Source of the DNA: Epiperipatus broadwayi
Taxonomy: Eukaryota; Onychophora; Udeonychophora; Euonychophora; Peripatidae
DNA: 64,000 nucleotides
Direction of reading: 5' to 3'
Assembly: GCA_028023455.1 (NCBI GenBank)
Contig: JAQFVV010006245.1
Span: 7,335,331 to 7,399,330, forward strand
The translations under genes were made by a program, and so were the position numbers. Below are positions 49,080 to 61,847 of this stretch, piece by piece. The notes under the pieces were generated by a model. The model searched no databases and had not been told where the DNA came from. It saw only the letters and a program-made list of their open reading frames with translations. Every line of letters starts with the position of its first letter. Positions within the stretch are counted from its first letter, which is position 1.

Positions 49080-51734
49080 ATTACATATATTGATACAGGT
49101 ATATAATAAGTCTGTATTTCAGTTATTAATATAGCTTTTTTAAATTTTATTTTAAACACTTTCCAACTCTCATATAAACTTTATAGTTTCAATATACATA
49201 ATATGACCATCCAATATTGCTTGATAAATAAATATCTACCCAACCTTAGCTAGATTGATTGATAATAAATATCTACCCAATCTTAGCTAGAATGTAAAAC
49301 AAAGATGGAAAGCATTCAAACTCTTACTGTTCAGTAATTGGTCTCATGGGTAAGGCTATTTCATAATTATTCCTCTAAGAGGGACTACTGGAGAAGCCCT
49401 TGCCCTGTAGAGATCCGGCTTTTTTATATTCTCAGGAGTATTAAGAAATTGAAAAGAATTAGGCTTCAAATAATTTTGCATAAATCTGTGATTTAAGTTG
49501 AAATATTTATTGAAATGCTATCTGAAAACATAAAAAGAAATATTTTTGAAAGTCATTTATCATAGAACATTGACACTAATACACTGCTTCAATTTTTCCT
49601 TTATTTTTTTAAGAAGTAATGAAATTTATTAATCAATCAATAATCAGGCTGGAAGACTTTTTCTTTTAAAAGAAAGGAAATTCTTGAAAAAAAAATTCGA
49701 ATAAAAGTTTGTACATAGAAAAAGAAATTTAAAAATAAAAATAAAAAGATTTTACTGAAGTGATTTTGTTTCTCTTAAATTATAAACTTTCTTCACATGA
49801 AAGATAAATCTACATATTAGTTACAAAACGGTACACATCAAAAACTCATATAAAAAGTGAGCTAAAAAGTATCTAAAAATATTAGTTTTGAATATAGACT
49901 TAAAAAATTACATTAAAAGTCTAATAGTTGTTCGATTCAGGTTTAAATTATGATAGAAATTGTATATAATCTTCAAGGTCTGTCTTTTCTTTTTTAATGA
50001 TTACAAAAAAGAATCAAACAAAACATAAATAAATAAAATACAATTTCAGTCAATGAGCATGTAGATTATATTTTCAATAACTAATTTATTTTATTTCTGT
50101 TTTCAATAATATATATATTAAAGATTTTTTTGAGAATTTATATATAAGAATGAAGAGCTCTCTCTGATATAAAAAAATCATATGTATTATTCTGCTGTTG
50201 GAACCTTTATTTTTATATAATTCTAAATTAGTTTTTTACTTTACCATAATCACAATTAGTGAATGTAGGAATTCAGATTTTATTAATACTTTTCTTATAT
50301 AGATCCTACTGCAATTTTTTAAAAAAATATTTATACCAATATTCATTAAATTGTTTTAAGAAATAGTTCTTGTTATTTTTAAATTTCAAAAACTATGACA
50401 TATGAACATTATTTTGATCACATTACAAAGATGCTAAAGTTTTGCTTGTTTAGGCAAAATTTAGTTAAAGAGATTGATTTAAAAAAAAAACCTCAATGAC
50501 TATTGAAAAAAGTGAAAAGATTTGCAAATGATAATATTTTTAAACCTCCTCCAAGAACTAATAAGTATTAACAAGTGACAGATTTAGTAACATTAAAATG
50601 TGATCTTTGGAACTATAAAAAAAAAAAAAAGAATTGAAAAGAAATCATATTTATTTATTTTCTCATCTGAATTTTTTTTTTACTTTAAATTTGTCTATGA
50701 AGTTTTAACAGGTAATAATTATTAAGTGTTATTTGATTTTAAATATAAGCAATCCTACGTGTTTCACTATTGCAGTCATGTCCTGTTAAACTTATAAAAA
50801 AGATTCATGCATGTATTTATTTAATTAAAATGTTTAAATTCTAAATATTAAATATAATGACTTTCAGAAATAGATAGAAACGATATTTGTTTTATAATAA
50901 TCATTTAATCTTATATTACATTTTCAAGATTTTTAAAAAACTAACCATTATAAATATTTTTTTTAAAGATTTTATTTTATAATATCTGCCATTTATTCGT
51001 GTATTTTCAATTGCTGTTTAAGTCTAATAATGCTTTTAACTGGATGTTTGCTGTTATCTGCATTCATGTACTCTGTCTGAGAAGTAAAACACCTCATCAT
51101 TTCTACTTAAGTAGCATTTTAATGATTTTTAAAAGTTATTTATCATGTAGAGATTTAAAATACTTCATTAAAAAAATTGCTTGAAACTGCATGCACTTAT
51201 GCACATAATTACTTAAATATTTATAAAAAATATTAACTTAAAAACTCAAAGCTTATTTTATTCCACACACACACATATATAAATGAAAGTACTCTTGTAA
51301 TGTTTATATCTGTAAAAAAAATCATATATATATATATAATTCTTACTATAAGTTATTTTCACAAAAGGAGACTAAAATAATTAGTTCATCATAATTATTG
51401 AAACAAAACATACATCAATGATAGTGAGCTATTCTATTAATATAATTTATTATGTCTTCCAATATAAAACACACAAAAAATAATTTCTACTAAACATTGA
51501 GAGTATCGCAAAGTCAAAAATAGAAATCTTTTACTAATTAGTTATGCTTCACAATATAGATGCAATTGCTATTGAGAGGATTCAGCATTCTTTTGATAAT
51601 ACTCATTTTTTAAAAAGTTCCTGATGGTTTGTTTCAAATCATCTGCTAAAACAAATAATTTCATTTGAGAATACTTCATGTGATATATCAATCTCATTTG
51701 TATTTATAGACTTTATATATATTATTTTGTAGAA
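49080..51734. other. No gene seen
   Basis: AT-rich DNA. A short GC-richer patch at 49330-49440 (GGGACTACTGGAGAAGCC, GAGATCCGGC) is not open in any useful frame. Small (TA)n runs occur near 50109 and 51325. Confidence 0.5.
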
Positions 51735-52045
51735 TGTCAGAAAAGATGTTATTCTTTCACATTCTTATGGCTTTAAAAATAGCTTTCTGAACTTAAATAC
51801 ATTTAGTAATTTGGATTTAAAGTAAAAGAGGGATCTCTGGGGCCTCCTTTTATTTAACAAAAGCTCAAAAAAAGGGCTAATTACAGGTTAATGAAAAATA
51901 TTGTTTAGCCTCAGCGTGTGTTAATTAGTTGTAATTGATGATTTTCTGGCAACATCAAAATGTAAAAGTTATCTCTGTTTACATAGACATAATTTCTTTA
52001 TTTCTATTCTTTATTATAATAACAATCCATGAATATATTTTATTA
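51735..52045 (+). repeat. Dispersed repeat, second locus
   Basis: It matches 9470-9745 in direct orientation, and its right end (51890-52030) is the inverse of 9259-9400. It ends TTTCTATTCTTTATTATAAT. Confidence 0.65.
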
Positions 52046-55000
52046 TATATATATACATAATGTTTTAAAATTTTCTAATGCAAACTGGTCTGTTCTGCTC
52101 ATTCAATTATTCCTACATCTTGGTATCTCTAAGAGATTTCAGTTCTCATAGTAGTCTTTAGGGATATGCAACTGAGAATAGATCAGGTTTTTAAATGTTA
52201 GAATGATGTATAGCTTTAAACAATATGCATGCACTTTTTATTGCCAAGCATGGAAAAATAATCCATTCAGACAACTATAAACAACTCTTGATTTATGTTT
52301 TGTTTCATAAAAAATGGTTCACTATTATTTGCAAATCTACTAATAATAAGTCATTTCTTTCATAGCCAATATAAAGCAAGTTTTATTATTTTGGGAATCT
52401 ACATTAATATAGTTTAAAATTACCCTTTTCAAGATAGAATCTAAGAAAAACTAACAAGATTCAGTACACCGAATATCATGAACAAAATATTAATCTTATC
52501 AATATCCACTTGGTATGATAAATATAACAATTCATTAATACTTTACAAAAGGATCTATCTAACAAAAATTTAAAAGATGCTTTATTTTGGGTAGAACTTA
52601 AAGTAATCACATTATTTACAATCAATATCTGTCTGTCAAAAATTCAGAAATTTCTGATTAATTGATATCTCAGAATAATGTAAGGGATGAAGATCATAGA
52701 GACTAGAGAAACGCAAAACTTTACAAAATTAAGTTGAAAAGTTGGTCACTTTGGAAACAGCTTTAAAAACCCTATTACTATCATTGCCAATCTTATACAT
52801 TTAATTTCACAAACTAAAATTTAAGAATCAGCATTAACAGGATCACAATGGTTTTTTTTTTTGTCAAACATTCCTCTAACATCAATTTAATTTTTCATGA
52901 TTGCTGTAAACCAGATTAAACTCTAGAATTATGTAGAATACTTCCAATTTTAAAATAAATGTGTGTAAAGGACTGAGAAAAATATTCAGAAATGTTATTC
53001 TTACTAAATTATTCCAAAAATTTATCATAAAAGTGGAAATAGTAATAATTTTAAACTAATCTAATGATCAAAAAAAGTGTCACTAATATAGTTATTGTGT
53101 GTTCTTTATAAGCTCTTTGAAAGAATAGTATCTTAAAAGGAATAATGTCAATAATTGGCAATGATTAAAGTTTGCAATTTATATTAAAAAGACTTTCAAG
53201 ATAAATTAAAAATGTGTGCAGTCTTTAAAGTTCTTATTTCAGTTTATAATTTTGTTTGGAAAAATGATATTTTAAAAACTTCCAGAATCTTTAAAATTAG
53301 AAAACCATTAACTTACTTGACAAAATCATCTCCAATATAAAAATTCCAATAATAGAAAATGATAATGCTATTCAGATATAAAATGTTACAGTAGGATTCA
53401 ATTTTTTTATTATTTTACTTAATATATTCAACAGTGGTTTTTCAGAAACAACATTTATAAAATTTATCTATACTGATATATTGCTTTGATGCCATAAAAT
53501 GCATCTTTCACCCAAAATAAAAAAATCTCTTAATAAAAATCTGGAAAGTCTGAAGTTTTTTTAATAATTAACAACTTATTCTTAATCCCATAAAGATAAG
53601 ATGCTTAACATTTCATGTGAACAAAGAGAAATATTTTATGAACTGAATATAACTTTCTTTACTAAAAGACTGAAACATGCCTATGCCTATGCTATGTAGC
53701 CTTACTTATTACCTTGAATTATTTGCATGTCTAAAATAAGTTCTAAGATAACTGTCTTGGAAAACTGTTTGACTCTATTTGAGTTTGTAATGAAAATATT
53801 CTAAGGATAGATTCCCAAGTACTAGAATATTCTATTTATCAATATTACATATCTGTTTGCAGCATAAAATATCCACACACCTTAATATAAAAATTAAATA
53901 AATTAATATTTTCTTTGGAAATGCATATAAATATTACCATGAAAAATATTTTTGACACAATAAAATCATTGTAGTGATTTTCTATTCTTTTATATACTTC
54001 ACCAAATAATAAAAGACTAACTTTATTCTAAGAAAGATATAAAAATTGATTTAGATCAGATTTATTACTAACCTAAAATATTTTATTATATAAAATCACT
54101 TTTAAATGATCAAGAATCACTACAAACATTTCTTAAAATTATTTTTATAAATCCAAAAGTAAAATTAAATGGATTTAATCTTTGTCTTTGTAGAAACTAA
54201 GTGAAACATCACTAATAGATTTAGCATCCATATGGTTCTTTTTTTATCTGATTGACAAATAGAATTTAACATGAGTTATAAACACATTATCAATAACTGA
54301 CAAAGTTATGCATACAGCAAAAGAATAGAAGGACTTAATAAAATTATTCAATCTATTTTTCTTTTCCTAGTTCTTTTATAATGTGTGTAATGATTAGCGA
54401 TTTAAAAAATAATTCATAGGATAAATAAAAATGCATAAATTAAACCCACTTCAAATTTTTTAATAATTTTTAACCATATTAAGATGTATGATTACTAAAT
54501 TTAAATAATAATTATTAAAATACAAAAATCATTTTGATAAGTTTTAAACGATAAAAATATACATAGATTTTTAAAAAAAGTATATGTTAAAACTTTCAAA
54601 GCATATGAATTACAAGTTTTTAATTGAAATTAATATATGTTAAACCATATGAATAGGAATCTTCAAAGCACTGTTATAAAACATATTACACAATCACAAT
54701 TTATAATGAGGAGTTGATCCCTAACATAGCTAATCTTAACTTAGCCAAATAATACTTCAGGCATAACTAATAAACAAACTCAAGTGAACACAAACTTTAT
54801 TGTATAAGAACAAAACAAAACAAAAAAAAAACGTAAGTGAAAATTAAAACAAAATTAAAATTAATAATTCAAACAGAGCAAGAAAGATACTATAATGCTA
54901 TATTTTAAGTAGAAAAATTTTGGGGAGAAATTTAAATGAATGTTAAGTCAATCTTAATTGTTATTTTTAAAAGCTTTCTCTATCATAAAACAAATGGCAG

Positions 55001-55911
55001 CATATGTATCACATTTTTCTGATAGTATAAAAATAGTAAAGGTAATATAAAAGATTTTGTTGTGTGGTAGCATTTTGAACTAGGGTGACTGTTTATAAAA
55101 TACTGAAAGACTAAGTTGTATGAAGTGTGTTTATATGTAGAAAAAATGGTATATTGTGAGTGCTTCTTATAAAGACATATTTTGGATCAAAGTAAATTAA
55201 ATCTAAAAATTAAATATTATTTACTAGAACTATATCTTAAAGGAAGTTGAATTAAAAAACTTTAGTGTGAATTACGGAATGCAGTGAATACCTATTAGTA
55301 AGCTCATATAAAGAAGTTCAAGAGAAAATCAATAAATAATACTCTTTGAATGCATTTAACAAGATAACTGATGCTGTTAAGCTTGAAAAAAATAGATAAG
55401 AGTAATAATATACTGAAAATGATATAGTGAGTTATATTGAATAATGATATTTCTATTAATGATTTGACAATCAATGATCAAAGAACTGTAATAGCAAAAT
55501 AGATAATCTTCTTTGGTGGTTTGCACTAATGTTTCAAACTTGAAAAATAAAAACATAGTTTGTTTTGGAGAAAATTGCTTAATTATATAAATTTTATATT
55601 TAATAAATAATTACAAGAACAATTTGAATTTTTAGAAGGTGAATGGATTATCTAAATATGTGCATGTAATGTATTCTGGAAGTTGGATGGAAGTATATTT
55701 ATCTGAAGATTTGTAATGAATACATTTTATTTAAAATTATATATTAGAATATTTCTAACATTTAGTTAATTTATAAATGTTTTTAGAAAAATTTAAAAAT
55801 TTTATTTTTCAAAAATGCACTTCTTTAACAAACAGTAATAATCTGTCACAGGAATTATTCTAGTAACATTTAGTTTATTAATCCTATCAAATTTAAGGTG
55901 ATATTCTAACC
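52046..55911. other. No gene seen
   Basis: Nearly 4 kb of AT-rich DNA with no open frame of note, no recognised transposon protein and no RNA gene. Confidence 0.5.
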
Positions 55912-56229
55912 CAGTGATTTCTAAATTTTTTTTGTCTGCACCCTTTTTCTCTGGAAATTTTTTTTCATCCGTTAATTTTTAAAATATTCTAATTTTATAA
56001 ATACAGTCGTATTTACAATTTCATTTCAATAGATTATAAAATAATACACCCTACTTAGTGTTGATATAGGTCTCATATAAAACAGTTTATTTTTATGATA
56101 TAATAATTTTTTAATACAATCGAGTACATTTTACCAAAAAAAAATTCAAAACAAAAACAAAACAAAAGACCATTGATTGAAATTATAATAACATTAGATG
56201 ATTTAAATTATACTAATATTTAATGTGAT

Positions 56230-58181
56230 AGATAAGTCTGTTTATTAAAACCAAGTTTGTCAAACCCAGATATCATTGAACATAGGGCTACTCTAAATTT
56301 TTCTTCAATCACTAAACAAGATCAATGTTTTGTTTTTAAAAGTGCAACAACATAAATTCCAGTTTCACATAAGTAAAATGTTACAAATGGAAATAAAATT
56401 TCTAAAACTTTGTTTGCTAAAATAGGAAACTGTTTTTTCATTCATAGTCAGAAAATACCAATATTTTGTTTAAACATCTGTTTTAATGTGTTGTCACAAA
56501 ATAAGTCAATCAACACTTCTTGCTCTGATGTTAAAAGGCCAAATACATCATATGTTATAATTGAAATTGGATTTCTTACCCATTTATATTTTGTCATGTC
56601 AAGATATTTAAAATAAAATGGGAATTGTTTCTATAAATTAGTTAAATGATTATTAATAAAAATTTTACTTCCTTCCATTTCATTTATAGAACAAATGTTT
56701 TTGAAATTTGGAAACATATCTGAAGTATTGTTTTTCAAATTAATCATCCACAGCTCCATTTTTTTTAAATGCAATAACTTTATCTTTCTGCACCAAAGCT
56801 TGAAATTGAAGTCCTTGCATTGATTTATTTAAAATACTACATTTTTCAACAATATCCCCTAATCAAGCAAGCTTTACAAGGAATTTTGTGACATGAACAA
56901 TTTTGCTTCATCTCTATTATTATCAATCAGAAATATTGGTGATTTTTTCTTTTACTTCAAACACTCTTTGAAGTATATTGAATCAAAAAACCCAATGTGT
57001 TTCACAATAATATAAAAATGCTATGTGTTCTGTGCCCATATCATGACACACAATTTTGCAAACAGCCTTCCTATTAATGGACTGTTTTAATAAAGTTTAC
57101 AACTTTTACAAATAACTTCAAAAACTGTTAGCAAATCTTCACCCATACTTTTTGAAGCAAGTGATTGATTATGCATCATACAATGTGCCCAAATTGTATG
57201 AGAATTACTTCTTGAACTAGAATTTGTAAACCAATATTTTATTCTGCCATAGACTGAGCTCCATCTGAACATATCCCAACACAATTCTCTCAAAGAATAC
57301 CATTTTCATTTTAAAAAAGAATTAATCACATTGAAAAACTCTTTTGTTGTGGTATTGTTTTCAATAGATTAATAAAATAATAAATTTTCTTTAATATCAT
57401 TTTCTACGTATATCTTACACATGACATCAAATGAACATCTCTGTTGCTTTATCCAATTGCAAAGCATAATCTGACAATTTTAGTTTTTTTATTAATTGAT
57501 CATGAAGATCTTCAGATATATCAAAACCTCTTCTTCCTACTGTATTATCTGCAAATGGAATTTTTTGAAGTTGGTTAGCACATGATTCACTGAGCTTTAT
57601 TTCTACCATGTCAGTAGCCATAGGTAGTACTAGCCTTTTCCCTATTAAATGTGGTTTTTTACATTTAACAATTCTATAAGAAGTTATATGATGCAAGCAA
57701 TGCATTTGACATTTTAGGCATGGTTTTATTGTTTATTCAAAACATTCTAATTTCCCTTGGAAAAATTATCTTGACTTGCCAAAAGTGGTCTGGATATAGT
57801 TTTTCAAGATGATGTCTTAACTTATTAAATTTCATGCTTTCTTCATATAAAATGTGCATACAGATTAAACACACTGATTTTTTTTTAAAGTGTCATAGCA
57901 TCGGCTGGGATGCGAACCCGCAACCCGGGCAACTGCCTGCAAGTGCAAGGTAGTCACACTGACCTCTCAACCACCAATGAAAGACCACACACTGATTTTT
58001 TTCTACCCATTAATAATAGTATTTGCAAATCCCAATGTTAAGAATAAAAGATTGTATTTTTGAGATTTAATATTGACTATTTTTCATAGCTGTATTTGTG
58101 TTGGTTAAACCACTTTTGCTAGTATCAATTTCATCTTCTTCATTTGCTTTTCATTTTAATTTGGATACATATTTATCCATC
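56230..58181 (-). pseudogene. hAT transposase pseudogene (ZBED5/SCAND3-like)
   Basis: Minus-strand order: MDKYVSKLK start at about 58181; BED finger pieces LGFANTIING and SVCLICMHILYEESMKFNKL with HHLEKLYPDH (split by the SINE at 57885). Then ASY..V KCKKPHLIGKRLVLPMA and ADNTVGRRGFDISEDL at about 57700-57430, then ALQLDKATEMF. Next are CVGICSDGAQSMAGR at about 57270, then HCMMHNQSLASKSM. KWVRNPISI and EQEVLIDLFCDNTLK lie near 56560-56470, and a C-terminal dimerisation block FPFVTFYLCETGIYVVALLK lies near 56380-56310. This is the full domain order of hAT transposases of the ZBED5 type. Many stops and frameshifts disable it. Its catalytic Asp in CSDGA is still readable. Confidence 0.85.
57885..57986 (-). 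mobile_element. tRNA-derived SINE with 16-bp target duplication
   Basis: The minus strand reads CATTGGTGGTTGAGAGGTCA, a long variable part, GCGGGTTCGCATCCC (a strong B box), and CAGCCGATGC completing a 7-bp acceptor stem with GCATTGG (one G-T pair). The tail is TATGACACTTTAAAA. The flanks ACACACTGATTTTTTT at 57869-57884 and 57987-58002 are a perfect 16-bp target duplication. It is the same family as 17331-17436. It interrupts the BED finger of the hAT transposase. Confidence 0.9.
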
Positions 58182-58314
58182 TAAAAAATAAGCATTATTC
58201 TAAAACAATTAAAAATATTATTCTAGTTTTTAAATTTACTTCAGTTAATTGTTAAGAATAACACATAATATAAAAAAAACATTTTATAAACAAACCACTA
58301 TATAGTCATCATCA

Positions 58315-58641
58315 TCAACCATTATCAATCCACTGCAGGATGAAGGTCTCTCCAAGTTTAATCCATCTTCTCTGATCTTTAGTTTCTCTTTTCCACAACA
58401 CCCCTGCACATTTTCTTATTTCATCCATCCATGTCACATGTGGTCTCTTTCTGGGTCTTTTACAATCTCTTGGAATCCAGTTTAAAATTTCAATTGTCCA
58501 TCTATTATCATTTATTCTAGCAATATGTCCAGCCCAACTCCATTTCAATCTTTTAATTTTTTCAATAAGGTCAGTAACACCTGTTTGTTGTCTTACCCAT
58601 ACATTGCGTTTCGATCTCTTCTTGTTACTCCCAACATACAT
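58315..58641 (-). pseudogene. RTE C-terminal domain
   Basis: This frame continues the RT after the frameshift: VRQQTGVTDLIEKIKRLKWS, WAGHIARINDNRWT, RPRKRPHVTWMDEIRK, QRRWIKLGETF, then a stop at 58315. This C-terminal block with W.GH.AR and RPR.RP..W is shared by many animal RTE-like elements. The true protein joins it to the RT frame near 58600. Confidence 0.88.
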
Positions 58642-60293
58642 TTCTCCATACTCCTTTGAGTGGTCTGAAGTCTCTGTATTGCTCTTCTATTAAGTGTCCA
58701 AGTCTCAGATCCATAAGTAAGAACTGGTAAAACACATTTGTTAAAAACCATTTTTTTCAAACACATAGGCATATTTCCTTTTAGTATCAAGTTATTTCTA
58801 CCAAAAGTACTCCAACCAAGTTTAATTCTATGATTATTTTCCTCCATTATGTTTCCATCTGTATTAATAATCTGACCAAGGTATTTGTAACTGTTAACTT
58901 CTTCTAATTCTTCATAATCAATCGTTATTTTCATATTTTGAGCAAATCGATTAAACATTACTTTAGTCTTTTTAACATTTATCTTTAGTCCTACTTTTCT
59001 ACTTTCATCTGCTAACTCCTGCAACATTTCCTGCAGCTCTGAAGCATTATTTGCAAAAACAACTACATCATCTGCAAAATCTAAATGACTTAAATACTCT
59101 CCATTTACTTTCATTCCTTTAGTTTCCCATTTTAATCCACAAAATGCTTTTTGCAACACTGCTGTAAAAAGTTTTGGAGATAGGGAGTCACCTTGTCTTA
59201 CACCTTTCTCAATGTTGATTTTTCCAATATCATTATGTAATCTAATAGTTGCTGTTGCATTTTTATAAATATTCTTTAAAATATGACAATATCCTGGATC
59301 TATACCTTGATGATCCAATGCTTTAATCACTGAAGAAATGTGTATAGAATCGAATGCCTTTTCATAATCTACAAATCCAAAACATAATGACAACTCATAT
59401 TCATTTGTCCTTTCTATGACTTCTCTCAATACCTGGATATGATCTATTGTACAAACACCACTTTTAAATCCAGCTTGTTCTCTTGGTTGGTGGAAATCCA
59501 AAGTTCTCTGTAGACGAGTTGTAATTATCTTGGTAAAATTTTTTTTATATAAAACTGATAAAAGACTGATAGGTCTGTAATTTCTAATATCTTCTTTATC
59601 ACCTTTTTTAAATATTAATATTATTACTGCATTCTTCCAATCTTCCGGTACATCTTTATCATTTAGACATTTGGTATATAACTTTGCTAAAATTGTTTCT
59701 ATTTCTTCACCTGCTTCTTTTAATATATCAATTATAATTCCATCATTTCCTGGAGCCTTTCCTTTCTTCATACATTTAATTGCATGTCTCACTTCTTCAT
59801 TTAAAATTCTGGGCAATTCGGAAGATGTAATAGATATAGGAGGTACTTGTTCTTTATTACTATATAATTCTTGATAAAAATCTTCTACCAATTTCATGAT
59901 GTCATCTCTCTTTTTAGTAATAATTCCATCTTTTTTTCTTATTGCAGATATAAATTTCCTACCAATACCAAAATGTTGTTTAACATTCTTGAGACTTTTA
60001 TTTTCAACTACAGCTTTCCTTTCTATTTCACAGTTATACTTTCTTATATCATTTTCAACTCTTTTCCTTACCATTTTACAAAATTCGAGATATTCAATTC
60101 TTTTTAATACATCATTTTTGTATATCTTCATATTCCTTCTTTTCTTCATAAATTCTCTAGTCTCAGTAGAAATTTTATTAGTCAATTGCTGCTTTTTTCT
60201 ACCAGCTATCTTTGTTGCAGTTTTTAAAAGTGTATCAGTTATTTTCATATTAATTTCATTCAAATCTGAATCATGTTCAAAATCTCCTAACAC
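58593..60293 (-). pseudogene. RTE reverse transcriptase domain
   Basis: A 566-residue frame, in phase with the endonuclease frame across the TAA. RT blocks in order: MKKGKAPGNDGIIIDILKEA; NYRPISLLSVLYK; GFVDYEKAFDSI (motif A); KGVRQGDSLSPKLF (motif B); HLDFADDVVVFANN (motif C with both catalytic Asp); VGLKINVKKTKVMF (motif D); YKYLGQIINTDG (motif E). It ends early at GVTRRDRNAMYG because of a frameshift near 58600. The expected continuation is in the next frame (VRQQTGVTDLIEKIK). All catalytic residues are kept, so only the stop and frameshift disable it. Confidence 0.92.
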
Positions 60294-60476
60294 TTGAAAC
60301 CTATTTGTAAGTTCTAATTTAAAATCATTAGAATGTTTCTGAAGATTAGGAATATCAACTGTAAATACTGTTTTTCTTAATAATTTTTGTCTCTCTAGTT
60401 TTACATTAACACGTAACTTACACCTTACTAATCGATGATCACTTCCTGTGTTAAATTTATTAAGAACATTACAATC

Positions 60477-61166
60477 TTAAAATATGTATTTTCTGTTAGT
60501 CAAAATATAATCCAATTCTGCTGTACCTTCATTTGGATGCTTCCATGTCCATTTCCTTTTAACATTTTTCTCAAAAAATGAATTCATAATATAAATTTTT
60601 TCTTTTTCTGCAAACTCCACAAGTCTATGTCCTCTCTCATTTCTATTACCATAACCAAAATTACCTACAGCAATTTCATCTTTCATTTGTCTACCAATTC
60701 TAGCATTAAAGTCTCCCATAACAATTTTAAAATGTTGTTTACTCTGATCAAAAGCCTTTTGTACATCCATATAAAAATCTTCTACTACTTCATCACTATG
60801 AGAACTTGTTGGGGCATAAACCTGAATTATCTGCATTTGGTATCTGCTATTAAGTTGTATAACTAATTTTGCAACTCTGTCCGATACACCATAAATCTCC
60901 ACAATATTGTTCTTCCACTTTTTATTTATAATGAATCCTACTCCACTTGTATTTCCAATATGTGTGCCTTTATAATAGAGTATATGTCCACTTTTTAAAT
61001 CAATTGTTTCTTCTCCTTTTCTTCTAACTTCACAAAGTCCAATAATGTCCCATTTAATATAAGACAATTCTTCTTCTAATTCTTGCAATCTTCTTTCACT
61101 TGAAAGTGATCTGCAGTTGTAAGTACCTAAATAAAAAGTCATCATCAAATGGCAGCCTGGGTCCAC
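60477..61166 (-). pseudogene. RTE endonuclease domain (APE type)
   Basis: A 229-residue frame. Visible motifs: GTYNCRSL with catalytic Asn17; DIIGLCEVRR with Glu46; QVYAPTS; VMGDFNARIG; WTWKHPNEGTAELDYIL. The final SDHR catalytic block lies just after the TAA stop (60479-60477), in the same frame (DCNVLNKFNTGSDHRLVR). The stop is therefore a mutation inside one polyprotein and not a natural end. In a live element this domain nicks the target DNA to prime reverse transcription. ATG at 61166 is the first plausible start, and the older copy has an ATG at the same place (25642). Confidence 0.9.
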
Positions 61167-61847
61167 AATCAGGAGATTCTTAGCACCCTCCGCCTTCGGC
61201 CACCAACCACTGCCTTGGTTGGTGACTTACAGCCTCCTGGGAATAAGGGCCATGCTTTATTTTTGTCTGTCATAATTGTATATATGTATTGGAAAAATAT
61301 TTATCATTTATACAAACATTCATTCTGCCTTATCAGGCACTGAGAAGAAAGACCATGGTGTTTCTTGATCTTAAACTCAGAGGTAAAAAGCCAATTAACT
61401 CACCACACTGGCTAATGCGTGTTGGTGAGCAGCCCATCCATGTTCGTATACTATATAAATAATCACATAGTAATAACAGCTGCAACGACAAGATCGTATG
61501 TAGTGGACATTAGGAATTTGCCCTGCTCAGTTCCTTTAAGGCCTCCAAGAGGAATCAAAGGGTCTCCTTTCAGTTAATAGCAAACTTCTTTCTGCAGCCC
61601 ACTATATAGTACACAGCATTTATCTCACTCCTGTCATTATCAGGAATGAGAGCTACTAAGGGCTTGTGAATCATTTTCTTAGAAAACAATCCTTGAATCG
61701 GGCAAAAATTTGTTAGGTGTTGACAAATAATTATCTTTAGACACTGATTTGAATTTGTATGTTTGAAAAAACCTACACATCTCCTTGCAATATTCTCTGT
61801 CCCCCTAGGGAGTTGCACCCCACAGTTTGGAAAATGCTGCTCTGGCC

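Larger units (their letters stand above)
58307..61598 (-). mobile_element. Full-length RTE-type LINE, 3.29 kb
   Basis: It is flanked by a perfect 12-bp target duplication CCACTATATAGT (58295-58306 and 61599-61610). The minus strand starts GCTGCAGAAAGAAG at 61598, has a ~430-bp 5' UTR, one long frame for endonuclease plus reverse transcriptase (61166-58315, about 950 codons), and ends in GATGATGATGA. Single-ORF structure, length near 3.3 kb and short-repeat 3' end are all typical of the RTE clade. The clade call rests on layout and recalled motif style. The reading frame has only one in-frame stop (60479-60477) and one frameshift (near 58600), so the copy is young compared with the one at 25-35 kb. 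Confidence 0.92.
55912..61839 (-). mobile_element. hAT transposon carrying nested SINE and RTE
   Basis: The left terminus is CAGTGATTTCTAAATTTT. The inverted right terminus is CAGCATTTTCCAAACTGT, followed by GGGG..CCCTAGGGGG, a common hAT subterminal layout. The flanking 8-mers TTCTAACC (55904-55911) and CTCTGGCC (61840-61847) agree at 5 of 8 with only transition differences. Removing the SINE (57885-57986 plus duplication) and the RTE (58307-61598 plus duplication) leaves an element of about 2.5 kb with a minus-strand transposase. Confidence 0.75.

Noticed and set aside
59671-60297. Plus-strand frames of 67-133 codons
   Set aside because: They are antisense shadows of the RTE reverse transcriptase frame. 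Those at 60627-60866 and 61149-61343 are shadows of the endonuclease and 5' UTR.
61570-61818. 82-codon minus-strand gene
   Set aside because: It crosses the hAT right end and the RTE target duplication, so it is a chance frame over two elements.
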